Positions 6,975 through 9,813 of a stretch of 9,813 nucleotides of DNA are shown here, piece after piece (position 1 is the first letter of the stretch; each line of letters opens with the position of its first letter). The translations under genes were made by a program, and so were the position numbers. Location: assembly GCA_020850025.1 (NCBI GenBank), contig JADZFI010000194.1, positions 1-9,813 on the forward strand, read 5' to 3'. The notes beneath the pieces were generated by a model. The model searched no databases. It saw only the letters and a program-made list of their open reading frames with translations, and was not told where the DNA came from. This DNA comes from Saprospiraceae bacterium. GTDB lineage: Bacteria; Bacteroidota; Bacteroidia; Chitinophagales; Saprospiraceae.

Positions 6975-7664
6975 ACGCATTTCTTCTGCCAGTTTATCCA
7001 GATCACGGATCAGCAACCTGGAACGGTTGAAGGTGAGCAGTTTTTTGTGCCGAAGATCGTTGAGCGTGGTGGTAACGGTTTGGCGGCTGGTGGCCGTTAA
7101 ATTGGCTATTTCCTGATGCGTTACAGGTTTTCGCACGAGCCATTCGTAGCCTACACGCTGACCCTTGTTGCGTGCCAGATTGACCAAAAATTCCACAATA
7201 CGACTCCGGCTATCTCGGAAAATGAGCGATTCGAGGCGGCGCTCCATTTCCAGCTGGCGGCCGCCGAAGATTTTCATAAAGAAAAGGTTGATTTCCGAGC
7301 GGTCGCGCATCAGGCTGCGCAGTTCCTCCAGCGTTACCACACAAGTGTAGGTATCTTCCAGGGCGGTGGCGTAATCGTGGCGTTTTTGTTCGCCGAGCAT
7401 AGCCAATTCGCCAAAAACTTCTCCGCGCCCCAGAATGGCTTTGGTGATCTCCTTGCCTTCATCGTTCATCACCGAAATCTTGATGCGACCTTCAGTGATG
7501 AAAAAAATGCGGTCAGCCAAATCGTCCGGCACATAGACAGCCTCCCCCTTTTTGAACTGGCAGTGTTTCTTTTTGGCCATTAGCTCATCATTGCCCAATT
7601 TGGTAGGACAAAGCAGATGCGTAACGTCGATATTTTCTAAGTGCCAAAAAGCCTGAGCTTCCAT
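6972..7664 (-). CDS. Crp/Fnr family transcriptional regulator
   Basis: This 230-residue cytoplasmic DNA-binding regulator has an N-terminal cyclic-nucleotide-binding fold (about 25-120), with FKKGEAVYVPDDLADRIFFI entering the barrel and the phosphate-binding cassette GEVFGELAMLGEQKRHDYATA (81-101). A long dimer helix follows (about 125-165). The C-terminal winged helix has VTHQEIANLTATSRQTVTTTLNDLR (181-205). The cassette keeps GEL and an arginine but reads RHD where E. coli CRP has Arg-Ser, so cAMP binding is not assured. No FNR-like N-terminal cysteine cluster is present. In the recognition helix, SRQTV replaces the SRETV of CRP and the later arginine is threonine, so its target differs from TGTGA. 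It lies 3 bp after the CBS gene and 23 bp before GH57, probably co-transcribed. I do not recognise a specific name. Confidence 0.9.
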   Translation of the reverse strand: MEAQAFWHLENIDVTHLLCPTKLGNDELMAKKKHCQFKKGEAVYVPDDLADRIFFITEGRIKISVMNDEGKEITKAILGRGEVFGELAMLGEQKRHDYATALEDTYTCVVTLEELRSLMRDRSEINLFFMKIFGGRQLEMERRLESLIFRDSRSRIVEFLVNLARNKGQRVGYEWLVRKPVTHQEIANLTATSRQTVTTTLNDLRHKKLLTFNRSRLLIRDLDKLAEEMR

Positions 7665-7667
7665 AGG

Positions 7668-8330
7668 TTATACATTCAGGTAGTGCATCAGCGCATCGTA
7701 GCGCTCGCGCAGCTCTTCGCTATGGTCGGTTTCGCCAAATGATTCTTTTATTTCAAATTCATGTCGCTCCAGTGAAGCAATGGCGCGGGCCAAGTCGTGC
7801 CGGTTGAGTTTAAGCGTAAGCTCCACCTCTTCCGGATTGGGCGTGGAAGTGACAAATGAACTCAGGATTTGCACCTTTTCCTCTTCGAATATTCTGGCGA
7901 TGGTGCTTAACACATAATCGCGGCGGGGCATGCTCAATACCAATACAGCGCCATGTTCGGTAAGCGAGGCAGTGTGGGCAAAAAAGCGAAGCACATCGGT
8001 TTGTTGTACCAGCCCGAGGTAGTTGCCCTCGTAATCCACCACCGGCAGTACGGTAAGGCGGTGGTCGCCCATCATTTTTATGACCTGGAAAACGTGTTCG
8101 TTTTCCCGTACAAAAAACAAGGGTGCAACAGAGAAATCATGCTCGCTGAGCGGATCGGAAAGTTTATAATGAAAAATTTCCTCCTCCGACAAAAGTCCCA
8201 CCAGCTTGCCTCCATCCACCACAGGTAGATGCTTTACGTGGTGGTCGTTCAGGAAATGGAAGGCCTCTCTGCCCGTTTGATGAACAGAAAGCGGAGGGAT
8301 ATCATGAGCAATCAGCGTTCGTGCAGTCAT
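7668..8330 (-). CDS. CBS-CBS-ACT domain protein (AcuB-like)
   Basis: This 220-residue soluble protein has two CBS motifs and a C-terminal ACT-like domain. CBS1 spans about 3-55 (HHVKHLPVVDGGKLVGLLSE) and CBS2 about 67-118 (HRLTVLPVVDYEGNYLGLVQ followed by TDVLRFF). The ACT-like part spans about 126-195 (GAVLVLSMPRRDYVLSTIAR, later EVELTLKLNR). CBS pairs usually bind adenine nucleotides and ACT domains bind amino acids or other small ligands, so a sensory or regulatory role is likely. No catalytic domain is attached. AcuB of Bacillus has a similar order, but its acetoin role should not be transferred here. The gene is the first of a minus-strand run with a Crp-like regulator 3 bp downstream and then GH57. 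Its upstream region holds short repeats and no clear promoter. Confidence 0.85.
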   Translation of the reverse strand: MTARTLIAHDIPPLSVHQTGREAFHFLNDHHVKHLPVVDGGKLVGLLSEEEIFHYKLSDPLSEHDFSVAPLFFVRENEHVFQVIKMMGDHRLTVLPVVDYEGNYLGLVQQTDVLRFFAHTASLTEHGAVLVLSMPRRDYVLSTIARIFEEEKVQILSSFVTSTPNPEEVELTLKLNRHDLARAIASLERHEFEIKESFGETDHSEELRERYDALMHYLNV

Positions 8331-8336
8331 AGTGGA

Positions 8337-8384
8337 GTGTTTTGGTATTTTGGTGTTTGGGTGTTTTGGTATTTGGGCTGCTTA
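8337..8384. repeat. Imperfect 24-bp tandem repeat, TTTGG-rich
   Basis: GTGTTTTGGTATTT occurs exactly at 8337-8350 and again at 8361-8374, 24 bp apart. A further GTGTTTGG at 8353-8360 makes the block almost wholly built of GTGTTTTGG and GGTATTT words. It begins 6 bp before the CBS gene start, so it would lie in the 5' leader of the minus-strand operon. It does not look coding. Confidence 0.7.
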
Positions 8385-8403
8385 AAAAGGAAGAATCCCC
8401 ACT

Positions 8404-8444
8404 CTTCGCGCCTTCGTGTCTTTGTGTCCTTCAAGTCTTCTCAC
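8404..8444. repeat. 8-bp-period CTTYGYGY array
   Basis: Three adjacent octamers read CTTCGCGC, CTTCGTGT and CTTTGTGT (8404-8427), followed by two decayed units (CCTTCAAGT and CTTCTCAC). The reverse strand reads as CACAAAG, CACGAAG and CGCGAAG words. From memory, such CACGAAG/CACAAAG strings are dispersed in intergenic DNA of many environmental bacteria. No coding role is seen. Confidence 0.6.
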
Positions 8445-8504
8445 AATATTTAACACAATATACCCCAACCTTGTTCGGTTCCTGCGAACTTTGCGGGGAC
8501 GCTG

Positions 8505-8533
8505 CAAATATGTGCGGAAAAATCTATTCTCAA
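8505..8533 (-). promoter_or_regulatory. Weak candidate promoter for the CBS-crp-GH57 operon
   Basis: On the minus strand, TTG (8533-8531) is followed by 18 bases and then CATATTTG (8512-8505), one mismatch from TAnnTTTG. It would give a leader of about 170 nt containing both repeat blocks. This is a weak match, and the true promoter could be elsewhere in the gap. Confidence 0.25.
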
Positions 8534-8544
8534 AAAAATTAGTG

Positions 8545-9741
8545 ATGGAAAAGCAAAATGCCGGCACCCTACGCACCGCATTCTTTCGTCATATGGCGCA
8601 AACCTCTCCCTCGCCGCTGGCGCTGGAGGTGGTGCATGCAGAGGGCTGCTGGTTGGATGGCTCCCGCGGAGAGCGATGGCTGGATCTGATTGCCGGAATT
8701 GGCCCGAGTGTGCTGGGGCATCGGCATCCTCGCGTGCAGGCTGCTGTGCAGGCACAGTTGGATGATTATTGGCATACGCTGGTTTACGGGGAATATGTGC
8801 TTTCTCCGCAGGTTCAACTGGCTGAATTGCTGGCAGCCCAATTACCCGGGCTGGATTCGGTGTATTTTGTCAATTCCGGGGCAGAAGCCACGGAAGGCGC
8901 CATGAAGCTCGCCAAAAGGGCTACGGGGCGGCCGCATTTCGTGGCATGCAGGAAGGCCTACCACGGCAGCACGCAGGGCGCTGCCAGCTTGATGAACCCC
9001 ACTGATTTTACCCTGGCCTTTCAGCCGCTACTGCCCGGGATTCGGCACATGGACTTCAACTGCATGGAGCATTTGGAAGTGATAGACCGCCAAACGGCGG
9101 CGGTGATCGTGGAAACTGTACAGGGTGAGGCAGGGTTGATTCCGCCCGATCCGGCCTGGCTCCAGGCGCTGCGTCAGCGTTGCGACGACATGGGGGCCCT
9201 CCTGATACTGGATGAAATTCAGGCGGGCATGGGACGCACCGGCCGGTTGTTTGCTTTTGAGCATTACGGCATCGTGCCGGATATTCTCCTCCTGGCCAAA
9301 GGATTTGGCGGGGGCATGCCTCTGGGCGCCTTTGTTGCCCGCAGCGAACTCATGCAGTTGCTCACCCACGATCCGGTGCTGGGGCACATAACCACCTTTG
9401 GCGGGCACCCGGTGTGCGCTGCTGCCGGACTGGCCACCCTACAGGTACTGCTGGAAACAGACCTGATTGCGCAGGCGACCGCAAAAGGGGAACTTTTTCG
9501 AAGTCTTTTGGGTACCCACCCGGCCATTCGGCAGATACGCAGCGCCGGCCTGTGGCTTGCCCTTGATCTGGGTAGCTGGGATAAGGTGCAACGCGTAATA
9601 GGTCACTGTATTTCCCGCGGACTTATTACCGACTGGTTCCTGTTCAACGACCAAAGCTTGCGCATTGCTCCCCCGTTGATCATTTCGGAGGAGGAGATAA
9701 AATGGGCTTGCGAAGTCTTGCTGGAGGGCTTGGATTGTTAG
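8545..9741 (+). CDS. Class III PLP-dependent aminotransferase (ArgD/ornithine-aminotransferase-like, substrate unknown)
   Basis: This 398-residue cytoplasmic enzyme belongs to fold-type I, class III transaminases, which move a terminal amino group to an oxo-acid using PLP. Visible motifs are VYFVNSGAEATEGAMKLAKR (106-125, phosphate-binding SGAEA), AYHGSTQGAASLM (138-150), IVETVQGEAGL (188-198), ILDEIQAGMGRTG (221-233, Asp-223 for the PLP nitrogen), LLLAKGFGGGMPLGAF (248-263, Schiff-base Lys-252) and GHITTFGGHPVCAAAG (280-295). All core residues are intact. The relatives I recall in Bacteroidota are called aspartate aminotransferase family or acetylornithine-like; the substrate cannot be fixed from sequence, and no arginine or lysine pathway gene is nearby. 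I chose the ATG at 8545 because the in-frame extension to 8416 runs through repeats and matches no family sequence. The TAG stop lies inside the first copy of a 13-bp direct repeat. Confidence 0.92.
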   Translation: MEKQNAGTLRTAFFRHMAQTSPSPLALEVVHAEGCWLDGSRGERWLDLIAGIGPSVLGHRHPRVQAAVQAQLDDYWHTLVYGEYVLSPQVQLAELLAAQLPGLDSVYFVNSGAEATEGAMKLAKRATGRPHFVACRKAYHGSTQGAASLMNPTDFTLAFQPLLPGIRHMDFNCMEHLEVIDRQTAAVIVETVQGEAGLIPPDPAWLQALRQRCDDMGALLILDEIQAGMGRTGRLFAFEHYGIVPDILLLAKGFGGGMPLGAFVARSELMQLLTHDPVLGHITTFGGHPVCAAAGLATLQVLLETDLIAQATAKGELFRSLLGTHPAIRQIRSAGLWLALDLGSWDKVQRVIGHCISRGLITDWFLFNDQSLRIAPPLIISEEEIKWACEVLLEGLDC

Positions 9742-9774
9742 ACGTTGGACTGTTGGACAATAGACGTTGGACTT
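9739..9774. repeat. GTTGGAC-type direct repeat at the aminotransferase 3' end
   Basis: TAGACGTTGGACT occurs exactly at 9739-9751 and 9761-9773, 22 bp apart. The heptamer GTTGGAC occurs three times (9744, 9752 and 9766). The first copy supplies the TAG stop of the aminotransferase. The composition is a simple word pattern unlike coding sequence. Confidence 0.7.
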
Positions 9775-9813
9775 GGGCTCGATAAAGTTGAAATGATCAA
9801 ATACCCCGAGCCC
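9775..9813. repeat. 7-bp inverted repeat reaching the window edge
   Basis: GGGCTCG (9775-9781) pairs with CGAGCCC (9807-9813) across 25 bases. The right arm ends exactly at the window edge, so the stem may continue. It starts directly after the GTTGGAC repeat block. It might be a transcript-end hairpin or the end of a repeat element; the loop is long for a terminator and no T-tract is visible. Confidence 0.4.

Noticed and set aside
8331..8450. CRISPR-like array upstream of the CBS gene
   Set aside because: The repeated units are 8-24 bp, adjacent and without unique spacers, and no cas gene is present.
8416..8544. N-terminal extension of the aminotransferase
   Set aside because: The 43 extra codons run through the octamer array and non-coding-looking DNA; class III enzymes of this kind start near the ATG at 8545.

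Overview
The window looks like chromosomal DNA of a Bacteroidota bacterium, probably in or near the Saprospiria/Chitinophagia (the class is a guess). Supporting signs are a PorT/SprT component of the type IX secretion system, which is restricted to this phylum; a menaquinone methyltransferase; promoter elements of the Bacteroidota form TTG-N19-TAnnTTTG; few Shine-Dalgarno sequences; and a GH57/DUF3536 protein and LytS-type kinase of kinds common there. No phage, transposase, CRISPR, tRNA or rRNA is visible. There are eight protein genes, one cut by the left edge, and every intergenic gap is below 300 bases.

Left part (1-1803): the C-terminal part of a LytS/YehU-type sensor histidine kinase on + runs tail to tail into a WG-repeat protein on -, and the two coding ends overlap by 38 bp. 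The WG gene starts almost on top of its own predicted transcription start, so its mRNA is probably leaderless or nearly so.

Centre-left (1804-4496, + strand): a compact divergent promoter region is followed by ribB, menG and porT. ribB encodes DHBP synthase fused to a GTP cyclohydrolase II-like domain that has lost all three zinc cysteines, resembling the RibBX architecture. menG starts 1 bp after ribB, and porT overlaps the end of menG. The likely operon joins riboflavin synthesis, menaquinone synthesis and an outer-membrane secretion component.

Centre-right (4513-8330, - strand): a probable operon reads from right to left: a CBS-CBS-ACT (AcuB-like) sensor protein, a Crp/Fnr-type regulator 3 bp later, and a large GH57/DUF3536 glycoside hydrolase-like protein 23 bp later. 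A perfect 6-4-6 palindrome lies between the last two genes. The grouping suggests small-molecule sensing coupled to alpha-glucan metabolism, which is inference.

Right part (8331-9813): a class III PLP aminotransferase on + is flanked by short, simple, word-like repeats. Upstream there is a 24-bp-spaced TTTGG-rich repeat and an 8-bp CTTYGYGY array. Downstream there is a GTTGGAC repeat that includes the stop codon, then an inverted repeat reaching the window edge. The most notable points are the degenerate RibB C-terminal domain, the back-to-back promoters with a leaderless WG gene, and the repeat-filled flanks of the aminotransferase. I found no convincing wholly new system.
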